Below, one piece after another: positions 24,301 through 36,300 of a stretch of DNA of 64,000 nucleotides. Under the pieces are notes generated by a model, which made no database searches, was not told where the DNA came from, and saw only the letters and a program-made list of their open reading frames with translations. The position numbers and the translations under genes were made by a program. Source of the stretch: Effrenium voratum (Eukaryota > Sar > Dinophyceae > Suessiales > Symbiodiniaceae); contig CAUJNA010000824.1 in assembly GCA_963377175.1 (NCBI GenBank), forward strand, positions 366,501 to 430,500, in the 5' to 3' direction. How positions within the stretch are numbered: the first letter of the stretch is position 1; the number at the start of each line of letters is the position of its first letter.

Positions 24301-27300
24301 ATCTTCTGCACATGATTGCTATTTAAGGGCTGCATGACCCTTCGAAAATGGGCGGTTGCGCCGTGACCCCTTTATTTTGGGTAATGACTCACTTTGAAGG
24401 GGGTGGCGACTCCAGGTAGACAGCTTCCATTCGCGAAAGACTATGTTTGATTTTATCCCCTATTCAACTTCTCCACCACTAGACTTCGTTCCAAGGGGAC
24501 TGGAAGAACCAGAGCTCCAGCTTCTGCGTACAGTCTCGCGTTGTCTGGAGTGGCGGCAGGCAGCGCCATGGGCCCCTTCCCGCTGCTCATGGCCTTGGGC
24601 GCCCACGTGGTGGCCCTGGACCTGCCGCGGCCGCAGATCTGGGCGCGGCTGCTGAAGGAGGCGAAGGGCGCCAGGGGGAAGCTGACGGCGCCGGTGAAGA
24701 CCAAGGCCGGGGTTTTGCGCTTGTTGTTGGGGGGGGGTGGGGCGGAGGGGAGTGGTGGGGGGTGGGGGCTGGGGTGGTGGATCAGTGTGGGGGTGGGTGG
24801 CGGTGGGTGGGGGTGGGTGGGGGTGGGTGGGGGTGGGGGGGAATTTCAAGTTCCAGCGGGTCGAATGCCACTCACGTTGACCCTTGATTCCCTTGACCAA
24901 CATTTTCCCTTGCTTAATGTTGATTCCGGGGAGTCCAGTGGGTCATCAGGGACCAGACCCCGCGAGCTGCGAGATGTGGGATCTGGACCCAAGTGGCGGT
25001 TTCCCTTTTGATCTCCCTTCAACCTGACCCAAGAATTGGTTGTTTCTGTTCAAATAAAACACACACACAGATTCTGAAGTCATCATATAGGCTCCTTCGT
25101 CCGTTTTGTCAATGGGACCAAAGTCGGACGAATAGAGAGAAGTAGTCAGTGGAAAAAAAAAAAAACATATTGGAGGGTTTGAGAGAAGTTAGGAGCTTGA
25201 GACGCCTTTTTTTTGGGCCAATCCACTTCCTGGAAGCGAGGGGTCGAAGGCCCGGTGCAGGTGTCTGACCTCGACAAGGCTGCGGAGGGCGCTGGCTGCG
25301 ACCTCCTGCAGCAGACTCCGGAGGTGCGGAACTGGCTGCGCACGGTGCTCAAGGGGAGTCTTGGCCCAAAGAAGGGACCACGGTATTTTGGTATTTGCGT
25401 TGGTATTTAAGATGTTCGGAATTTGTTTGGTATTTCCATGGTTATGTGTTGGCAGCGTCTCTTGCATTGGATTCTTGGCCCGAAGGGCATGCGTGGGGGG
25501 AGTGCGTGGTTTCAAAATCTGGGGAGTCTCCCATGTTGGGAGGGTTCCTCTTGGCAGTCCCGCATGTTGGGGTTTGCCTCAAATTGGGCGAACCTCGACC
25601 AACTTATGGTTTTCTCTTGGCTTCCTTTTGCAGCAGGTAGAGTGGATGCCCTACAGATGGCCGGTGAACCACAAAACCAACTGTATTCGCCTTGTAGTTT
25701 GCAGGGCGTTCACATGTTCCTCCAGAATATTTCGGGCAGCCGCCGCGTCGAACAACTTGCTGGTGCTCACCAGGGAATGACAAATGGAATGACCCCGATT
25801 CAAATCATCCACCTGGTGGTTTCCTTTAAGGGGACCCCCCAATTTCATTCCCTCATTCCCTACCTATCGCACCACCAAGAAAACGAGAGACCCAATTCAG
25901 GAAGAATAATTTGATTCCCTCATTCCCTACCTATCGCACCATCAAGAAAACGAGAGACCCAATTCAGGAAGAAGAAGGTGGTGTTGGGCGCCTACTGCTA
26001 TGCGGACGGGCCGCTGTTCGTGCGGGTCAGCATGGCAATGGATGCGATCATCGCCGACCTGGTGGAACATCTGGAGGTGAGAAGAGAAGAATCATTCTGG
26101 CCGGGGAAATGGGTGGGTACCCTTTTGCTGGTGCCATACGTGGGGAATGACCCAGGGTGTTGGGATGAACTGTAAGGCGATTCCCTGAAAGGAAACCAGA
26201 AGGGATTGTTTCTGGGTCATTCCCTCATTCCCTTCTGAGAATCAGCAAGTCTAAAGGAGCTGCGCCTTTTTGCAGGGAACCCTTTCTGGCCAGGGAAATT
26301 ATCCCAATAGGGGCCCCAACAGGTGCGTGTGCGTTTTTGGAGGGTTTGATATCCGGAAGAAAGCTTGACAGGCTCGTCGTTGTAATTCGAAATCCCTCAA
26401 TTGTGTCTGTCAGCTACATCGGTTAATTTTGGTTTCCCTTTGACCTCACCCAACTCATATGGCTTGGGATAAACACAGCCACCTCACAAAGTTTGTTGGT
26501 GGGAAGCCTCTCTTTTTAGGTGCAGGTTGATACAAGGATCGTTCGCCCAGAGCACCATGTTGGTATTTCTTTGGCTTTGCCTTGGCAAATTGGGGTTTGT
26601 CTCCACGTAGGAAAACCAAACATGAGTGCTTTCCCTGTGGCTTCCCTTAAAAATAGAAACGGGCAGCCTGCAAAAAATAGCATTTGTGTGTGTGTGTGTG
26701 TGTGCGGTGTTTGTTTTGCAGGCCCTGTTTGGGGTTGGTTACAACAAACAAGCCATCATTGTGGGGGTCCCCCGTATTTGACACATACCCAGTCATATGG
26801 GCAATGAGAGGGTAACAAGGGGCAATCCCAGCCAGAACTAGGTGCGGCCGCCTTTGTAGTTTTTCACACTGGAACGGGGCAGGCCATTTCAATACCGGGT
26901 TTGATTGTGACTCAACTGGCGTTTTTGTATGTTTGTTGAATTTCCAGCAGTGGTTCTGTTGAAATTCTTCATGTTGGATTCTCATTTTGTGACTCATGTG
27001 TTCAACATGTTGTTCCGTACTGACAGTGTCGGATGGACCTGCGACAGAGGTGCTTCAGCTTCTGAGCCCAGTAGCTAGTTGCTCTTCAAAGATTGCAAGG
27101 TACCCCTCAGAAGAGGTGTCCCTCGAAAGAAACGTACAAATACACAAAGGGTCGCTTGAGAAAAGGCCCCTTTCGGTGTCCCTTCGAACATCAAAGGGTA
27201 CAGAGCAGTCTACGAAATAGTTTCCTTTTGGTTTCCCAACAGTAGCCTCAAACCCGCTTCCTTTGTGTTTCCCTTCAAGCACGAATGAAAAGACAAGCCG

Positions 27301-30300
27301 GGGGGGCCATTTGTTTCGTGGTCGAATAAAAGATGCATGTTCAAAAGTACCACGTTTCAAGATTGGAGAAAGAAGTGTGCCCTCCGCTTCAACTCAAGGG
27401 TACCCTGGAAAAGACGACTCCATTTGTTAGTTTTGTTTAGTCAGGTTTTCATTCGGACACACCCCAAGAACTTGCAGTTCTCATTGGAAGATCCAGTTTC
27501 GGGGTTTTGGGAATGAACCGCGGTTCAGTTTGGGGCATTACCACGCATTCCCTGCTGAGAACCAGCACAAAGAGGAACCGGTCCACTCCCTAAGCTTTCT
27601 GGCAAGTCGCTGGCAATGAATGACCCAACATTCGCATTGTCCTTTGGTTTCCCTCCAAAAACCAACCCCCAAAAGCGCAGCTTCCTTCCAAAAATGAAGC
27701 ACCACCAACGCCCTCACGCCATGGTTCGGGGCCTCGGCCAACCCGCGCTCCGCGCGCCTCTCGCCCGCCTCTCGCGCGCGCCTCAGCCCCGGCGGAGGCC
27801 AAGCCGGCGGTGGCGTATCTCTGCACCCCGACGGACGCCCACCTTTGCACGCCCAGCTCCAAGCTGGCGGCCGCCGAGAATCTGCGCACCGCGTCCGAAT
27901 AAACCAAGGGAGCGCTTTCTCTCACGGCCTGAGGGTCACGGACTCGCGCGTCACTTTTTTGGGTTTGGTGGCCAGCTTAGCATGGCAAAATACGGCAAAG
28001 AACGCGTTGGGATGTTCATGTTGGGCCAGTCCACTCAGGAAGTGAGTGGGTTGTGTATGTGGTTTTGTTGCGGAAGCCCTTTTTGGCTGGTTGCAAAACC
28101 GAAGGGAAACCAACGATTTGTTGGGGGGTCCCCTAAAAGAAGGCCCACCCGCATGAAGGGTAAATCTGTCTTTTTGTTTTTCAATGGAATATTCTCTAAA
28201 TGGGTGGTTTGCTATTACCTTTCGGCCTTTCCTCCGCCAATTGCACTGCACCGGCCCGGGAATGGCTGTGAATCAAGCAACTTTAGATACAGCTCTTCGC
28301 CCCAAGCCGCTGACTTGAAAAGCTACCATTGCCCAGTCCAACCTGGGAGGCAGTTTCTTGTGGTGAAGGAACATAAGACAATTCTTTCGAGATCGAAATG
28401 CTTATTCGGCCAATGTGGGGATCAAAATGTATATAAGCCACTTGGACATGGAGTTAAACATACTGTAAATGGTCAACATTGTGAACCACTTGGTAACTGG
28501 TTCATCCCAGAGGGTTTCATCCATCTCAACTGCCGATCGGCATGGATTTGGTCTCGTGAGTTGCCGCCGTGGGCAAATTTGTTCATGAGCTCACCGGATT
28601 GAATCGGTCAACGGCGTGTGCAGGTTCTGCAGGTTGCCGGGTGCTTGCCGGATGGACCCTAAAAACCACCAGGAGGTTGGGAGGATCTCTCCGCAGTCTA
28701 GAACCTCCAAACACCAAGCTTTGCGCAACTTACAAACAGCCACCCCCCCCCCGCAAAAAAAAAAGGACGCTCCCCGCCCGCCATATGAGGCCGCGCGCCC
28801 GCGTGGCAGGGCCTGCTGGGCGCGGGCTTGAAGTTCGCGAAGATGGGTTTGGCGCCCAACCGCGTCAAGGCCGCAGCGCAGCACCGAAACCACCGCGGGG
28901 CGAACGCGGCGGGTCGGTTTTCGGTTTCGGGGTCCGGTGTCGGCCGTTTGCTTCAGCCACCGGTTGGAACATAAATAAACATGGGGTTGGCACCTGAGGG
29001 GGGGGTCTTTTGTGTGAGGATGCTTTTTGTTGGTGCATTCAGTTTGGTTCGGTTTGGTTTGTTTTGCCAGAGAAATGTCTAGGGGCCGAGATGCTTCTCA
29101 ACTTGACGCTCACTGCACCCAGCGATTGCGTGTGATTTGAAGCTCTGTTTAACTCCAGATTACCAACCACCTCAGGTGCGCTTGTGGCTGGATGGCGAAC
29201 CTCTCCTGAAAGCAGCACTTGATACAATACTACAAACCCAACTCGAGTATCGTGAACAGCCCAAAAAATCCCAACGCCGGCATTTGATGAGAACTCTTTT
29301 GACACGATGTTATAGTCTAATGTTCATGAAACATGAACCAGAAACTGACAGTCTCTTTCTTTGAGTGTGATGCACAAACACGCACCACAGTTCTCCTTCT
29401 TGCGCTCCCGAGCAAACCAAGCCGGATGATGTCATTGTCCATTGATCGAACAAGCAAAAGAAAAGGCTCCGTGGATGCCCCAGTTGCTTTAGATTTTGCA
29501 GAATGCACCACGTACATTGCCCAGCTGGAGCAATGCACAGTCTGATGCACCTTAAAAGCTCGTTAGTCGAGGAAGGCAGTACGTATATTTTGAGGGCCTT
29601 TGAGCAGCAGCACGACCCGTTCCAGCAGACCAACATGAATTCAGCAGGGGTCTTCAGCCCAATCTGACCCCTGTTTTTGTTGGAGTCTCCTCTGAACCGG
29701 TGCTGGTGCTCCTTTGCGAGGTGAACTCGGTTCCCAGAAAAAGGATCCTCCCTTGTTGGTGGGTGCCTTTTGGTGCCTTTTGGTTTCTCCTTTAATGGGT
29801 GTATGTTTTTGTTGAGGGTACTCCGGTTTTAAAGGAACGCCATCATCTTGGGGCGCCCCTAAGAAGAGATACACCCAAATTTGCCAAAGGCGGCCCACAG
29901 CTTTTTGACGAGCGGCGAGAAACGGGAAACGGGACCCCCATCTTCACATCGGTGGGTTTGGGCCAACCCGTTTCGCCAGGAAGAGGGCGCATCTCTTCCG
30001 GTCTGCGATGCCATCGCCCCTCTGCCGGGTTTGGAATGGCAAGGGGAGGTATTGAAGGCAGCCCTTCTCTTTGCAGAATATGTTTTGTTGTTTTTTCCGA
30101 CCTGTTCCAGGGCTGTGAGGCATTCCCAAGGCACAGTTTGGGTGAGACGCGGCACCCCGAGCGGCCCAAGCGGCCCAAGCGCCGCACGGAGGCCCATGGC
30201 CGCGAGTCGCAGTTGGCGCACGCCTCGCCCGTGGCAGGGCAGGGCGGGTGCGACCTTGGCAGCCTGGGCAGTGGCAGTGCTGGTTTGCGGGACTGCCAGG

Positions 30301-33300
30301 CCCGGCTGGGCTCGGCTTGCGTGTATGGAAGGGCTGGGCTGGGATGACCCTTGCAGTTCACTGAGTGAAGATGTTGGCGAAATGGTAGGAAGGCACAGCA
30401 GCTCTAAGTGGAGGCCTTGCTGAGTGATGAAAGCTTGCCGGGTTGTTTTTGTTTGCCCCTGGAGGTGCGAGGGAGCCGTTGGTGCCATCGAGGGCCTGAA
30501 AGGTCCATCAGTCGGGCAGGCAGCTGGGTCTGGAAGACTGCATGTCCGTGGCACGGTGTGCGGCGCGTCCAGCAAAAAGCGTCGGGGCTGCAGGTGCGGT
30601 GGCGCAAAACATCCGTGCTTTGGGATTCAGGGCGACAAGCGGCCCTCCTGCTGCGTCAAGTGCAAGTTGAGGGGCATGGTTGACATCAAACATCCGCGCT
30701 GCAACTGTGGCAGAGCACGGCCGTCTTTCGGGATGCCAGAGGATACGCGGCCCTCCTGCTGTGCCGAGTGCAAGTTGGAGGGCATGGTTGACATCATAAG
30801 TCGCAAATGCAACTGTGGCAGAGCACGGCCGTCTTTCGGGATGCTGGAGGATGCTCGGCCCTCCTGCTGTGCCGAGTGCAAGTTGGAGGGCATGGTTGAT
30901 ATCATATCTCGCAAATGCAACTGTGGCAGAGCACAGCCGTCTTTCGGGATGCCAGAGGATATGCGGCCCTCCTGCTGTGCCGAGTGCAAGTTGGAGGGCA
31001 TGGTTGACATCATACATCGCAAATGCAACTGTGGCAGAGCACGGCCGTCTTTCGGGATGCCAGAGGATACGCGGCCCTCCTGCTGTGCCGAGTGCAAGTT
31101 GGAGGGCATGGTTGACATCATAAGTCGCAAATGCAACTGTGGCAGAGCACGGCCGTCTTTCGGGATGCCAGAGGATACACGGCCCTCCTGCTGTGCCGAG
31201 TGCAAGTTGGAGGGCATGGTTGATATCATAAGTCGCAAATGCAACTGTGGCAGAGCACGGCCGTCTTTCGGGATGCCAGAGGATACACGGCCCTCCTGCT
31301 GTGCCGAGTGCAAGTCGGAGGGCATGGTTGACATCATAAGTCGCAAATGCAACTGTGGCAGAGCCATTCCTTCTTTCGGGATGCTGGAGGATGCTCGGCC
31401 CTCCTGTTGCGCCGAGTGCAAGTTGGAGGGCATGGTTGACATCATAAGTCGCAAATGCAACTGTGGCAGAGCACGGCCGTCTTTCGGGATGCCAGAGGAT
31501 ACGCGGCCCTCCGGGTGTGCCGAGTGCAAGTTGGAGGGCATGGTTGACATCATACATCGCAGGTGCTCTGTGTGTGGGAAGCGCGCTGCGTATCCAGATG
31601 CTGCTGGTGTTCCGCGGCAGCTGTGCGCAGCACACTCTGCCGAGGTTGGCGCGCATGTGCTATCCTCTCCGTGCTGGTCACGTGCTGCAAGTGAGTTTTT
31701 GGATCTCTTGGAGGAGGAGCGCGGCTTCGAATTCTCGTTTCGTCACAGGTTTGACGAAGAAGCTGGCGCTTGGTCCGGAGAAGAGTTTGCCGGATTGGTT
31801 CCAGATAGAGCGCTGCGCCCTGACGCGCACGACCCGGAGCGGGGTGAGGTTGTGGAATTTCTGGGGAACTACTACCATGGCTTCCCTCCCAAGCATCCAG
31901 AGCGACTGGGCAGCTGGCAATGCAACGCACTATCGCGCGATATTTACTGTACTGAATAAGCTGTTACAATGGTGCGTAGCCATGTACATGCTAGTTAGAT
32001 ATATAATTGATGGAGCAGTTGCAGCCAGTAACAACAAAGAACAAGCAGCTGCCTGTCCAGCCGAGGCACCTCAGCTTCACTTGTGTGGGCGGCAAGACGT
32101 CCCCGGAGCTTCATCGCCAGACCTTCCAGCGCCTGGATCTGTTCCTGGCGCAGGGCCTCTGCGTCTTCTACGTCTGGGAGCACGACTTCGTGGAGTGGCA
32201 GAAGCTGGCGGCTGGGCGGTGCTGGGAGCAGGTTTTGCAAGCAATGGGTTTGCTGCAAGGGCTTGGCTTGGCTTGAGGGAACGTGGTTGAATTTGAGATC
32301 CTTGACACTGCATTAGGGCTTGGCTTGAGGGAGCGGGAGATATTTGGTTGTTTTTGAGTTCCTGCACGCTGCAGCAGGCTGTGTGCGCTTTTGCGAGGAA
32401 CGTAATATGTTCACTTGGAAGACACCCGTTGGAGGCCATGAGGGATAGCAGACATGTGTTTAGCGTCTCCGCGATGTTGGCAAGTGGGATTCAGCCGAGC
32501 AGAATTGAGAGCAGAGCCGACTATGATTTGCGAGAGATAACAAATCAATATTGCTTCATGTTTCTAGACTGCAGGTCGAAAGTGTATGCATACATGTAGA
32601 TAAGTTCAGCAAATGTTAGTACCCCGCGCTGTGTCAAACTCATAGGCGGAACCCTTACATATGCCGGATCCGAAATAATTTAGCTCTATATAAAAGACGC
32701 ACGCACAAATTCACATATTTCTGCATTATAGTCATATTTATGGTCAATATGGTTGCGATTTGTAGGAAAAACAGTGCGCAGAGCCCCCCCCCCCCCCGCT
32801 TTTGGTCCTGTTCGATGTGTGTGTGTGTGTGTACCAAGGCCGCGGCTGGCGAGGCTCCGCCCATCTCTGAGATCCTGCGGCAACATACCAAGCGCGGCTC
32901 GAGGACCAAACGTGCTGCCCGGAGTGGGAAGGAAGCCGCGGCTGGGGCGAGGTCGCGCGATGCAAGCGGCAGCGGAGTGGTCTGTACGGAACCTTGAAGG
33001 ATTCACCAGGAAAGTTCCTAGAGGAATTGCTGGACGGCCGGCGCTAGCTGGCGTCTGGAGCATGCTTTCAAGGAAGTCTAGTTTGAAGACTGGGATGAAC
33101 TCATCCCAGCAGAACCGCTGAGCATGGAGCCGTGCCTGGCCGGCCAAAACCAGAGGAGAGTTCTTCGATTTGGACCTTCCTACGATGACCCGGTGGCGCG
33201 GTCGGGCCTCCGCTGCTGGTGACATTGTCGCGCAGCTACGAGTGGATCCGATCTCGATGATGCCAGTCGGTGGAGTGATCTGCCTGCGTGTGGGGCTTAT

Positions 33301-36300
33301 GTAAGATGTGCCAGTTTCACCTTGTTTACAGGTTTCACTGCAGCCTTTCGATCCTTTGGAAGAATGTTCGTTGCGCATGCCTTGGCCACACAAGACGGCA
33401 AGCAATCTGGGACAAGTTGGTTCAGGGTGCCGCAGTCCAGATGTCTTTGGTCCGGACCCTTCCAGTTTCGGGTCAGGCCACAGTAGCCAAGGCACTTCGG
33501 GAGGGACTGGCTCAAGAATGGCCAGGTGAGCGAGGTAATTACTGAAGGATATACACTTTTGCGACTGGGGAGCACAGCCGGGGCAGTTCTTGCATCGTCA
33601 AGCAGACACACTGCCTGAACCGGGAAAGGTTTATTGTAAACCATGACGTTGTAAACACAAATGATAAGTAGATAAACATAAAATAAACAAATAATTTAAT
33701 TTGGAACAAAATAAACATAATAAGTAAATACATGTTTTGAAATACATCGACAATTCCTTGATTGTTGGCTTGAAACAGTATTTTCCAGGGGCCTTTTGGC
33801 ACATGGAGGAGCCCAAAACATGGGCTGGTCTCTGGGTCTTTTGTGTGACTCCATCCATTCAACCTCCTCGTCGTTTTTTTTTTTTTTCAATGGTCGAGAT
33901 CCTCGTTGGGTCTTTTCAGAGCTCTTCCCTGGCTTTCCAGGGTTCGAATCAATTCGTGTTTTTTCGCTGTGGGGGGCTTGTTTTTCAAGGGGAAGCCAAA
34001 GGGAAACGACCCGCTGAAAGAAGTTGACGGTCAGAGGAGAGACAATCAAGCAGCTTGGCATAATGCTGCCGGTGGAAGATGGTGGGTGCTTTCTTCAAAG
34101 GTGGTTTGGATTGCCCTCATGGCTTGCATCCCTAATGGTCCCCTTTTTGGATGCGGCTGCGGGGAGACAAAAAGCAGTCCAACCTTCCCCAAGTTTGAGA
34201 AGCACTTTTTAGGGGACCCTTAAAATGGTGCTTGTCCTTCGATTTTCATGAAGCAACTGAAATCAAGGAGCACATGCCAGGGCGGAAGCCGAAACCGCGA
34301 AACTTTTGTGTTTGCTTCCATGTTGGTATGGCTATGAGCCCCCCCCCCAATGGACATCAACCCGTGAAAAGCAAAACCACTTCGAGAAACTGAGGCGCGC
34401 CGCAACGGGGAGGCTCAGCGATTGAATCCAAAGCGGAACCGTCAGGGAGCAGCTAAGTTGTACGAAGGCTCCTGCGGACGGGTCAAGGGGTTACTACCCC
34501 GTACGGTTCAATAGCCAAAAGAAATGTAGATTCTTGTTTAAGGTACCCACTTTTTTGTGGTTTTACACGACCATCAGCAGGAACACCGCCGTTTTAAGGG
34601 TCCCCTGAAAACGGCACACCCATTCGGTTTGCTGAATTGTTGGTTCTTTCGGAGGACAATGTTGACCCCAAATCAATAAACCGGTTCTATGAATAGGGGG
34701 TGGTCCCTCCAAGAGTGACAGAAGGGGACACTCCCCCCCTTTTGATCGGGGGTTTATTCATCCGGGGTCAACATTAGTTCTCAGCCGTCCGCTTAGGTCT
34801 TGAGTTGTTTTTAGTGGCTTAGTGTTTGGGTTTCCATATGTAACCCAATAAAAATAAAAAAGCACTAGCAGCTCTGTAAAACGGACAGCCCCAGCCATTC
34901 AGCCCATGCAGCCCATTCAGCCCTTTCATTTGTGGATGAAACCCTAAGTATGGGATAAACCACACCTACCTACTGGTGGGGTCAAATGGGGATGTCTTTT
35001 TTGAGGAGCCCAAAGAAGGGGGAAGGTGAATTCACCACCCGTTTTAGTCTATTTTGGTGGGGATTGGGATGTTCACTGGGGGGTACGGGGTTTTGACCCA
35101 CAGCCTGAGGTCAAGTCCAGCTCTAACCCAATAAAAGTCGAAACACAACACTAGCAGATCTGAGAAACGTACAGCCCGCCCATTCAGCCGAACCATTCGG
35201 CTGAGGTCAAGGAGCAGGGCCCCAACTACTGCCTGGCCAAGCGCCTGCAGCACTGGCGCGCCGTGCTCTGCCGCGCGGCGGGCTGCGTGGTCAGCTCCAA
35301 CGTGGCGCCCGCCACGGCCACGGCCTCCGTGGTGAGCAACAAGTCCTTTGCCTTGGCCTACAAAGGACCCGGCCCCCGTGTTTTTTTTGTCGGTTTTTTG
35401 TTGTTGCCCCTCTGTGTGTGTGTGTGTTATTTTTTTGATCTCTTTGGGTGTGGCCGTTTTTTTCAGGCTGGAGCCCCAAAAAGTTGTGTTTGTTTTTTGC
35501 TTTTTGGGTTGGTCTTTTTCAGGTTTGACCATCAAATATTGTGGTTTTTGTTTTTTAAGGTTGGAGCCCCAACAGCTGTGTTGTTTTTGCTCTTTGGGTT
35601 GTTTTTTTGAAGGTTCGACCACCCAAAAACGTGTTTGTTGACTGTTTGGGTGTAGGGGCCACCCAAAACTGGATTTGGTTTTTCTGTTTGGTTGTACGTT
35701 TTGCCTCAAAAAGGGACGCACTCGTTTCTGGGGAATGTTTCCCTTCAACCTCCGGTCCACAAACACGGAACGATTAAAATTCACACTCGAATGACTTGTA
35801 GGTACCCTATGTTTTATGTAGTACTAACTTTGTTACCCTATGAGTCATCCTATGTACGACATAGCTTGTATGTATTCACTTTAGGACCCTATCTATGAAT
35901 AGAATTTAGTAGATAGTACGCTGGCAGGGTTAGATAGGGGAAGGGGGGATTAGGCACCGGGTGAGGTAGGGTAACGTAAGGTGGGACAAAGTAAGTCAGG
36001 GTAAGTATGTAGGCGATTGTATGCGCTTCCTGCCCCAATTTGGGCACTCGATTCTATGTCTCGTTGATGTCTGAAAAAGAAGCAAAACCCAACTTACACC
36101 AAATAAAAGAACAACAGGTTTTGATTGAACCAAAACCCAAACCCCAACCCCAATCTCACTTGCCCAAAGCTGACCTTTTGACCTTTTGGTTTTCTTATGT
36201 ACTTTTTAGTCATTCCCCAAAACGTTGATCACCTTTCTATTTGCAGGTTTTGTAAGGGGCAACTGCGCAAGGTTCCACTTGTTGACTATTGCAAATGAAC

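Larger units (their letters stand above)
28870..35211 (+). other. 6.3-kb intron of the large gene holding the nuclease gene
   Basis: GTCAAGG is present at both ends. The first 1 kb and last 1.6 kb carry short inverted repeats as elsewhere. The interval of about 29.9 to 33.6 kb does not, is GC-rich, and contains the EsV-1-7/nuclease gene and the relic at 32.75 to 33.53 kb. Confidence 0.6.

Noticed and set aside
30508..31656. Minus-strand and other-frame open frames of 275 to 382 codons over the cysteine-repeat array
   Set aside because: Shadows created by a 108-base repeat that lacks stops in other frames; only the Cys-rich frame matches a known motif.
33890..33960. GGGTTCGAATC resembling a tRNA B box
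   Set aside because: No cloverleaf stems or matching A box could be paired around it.
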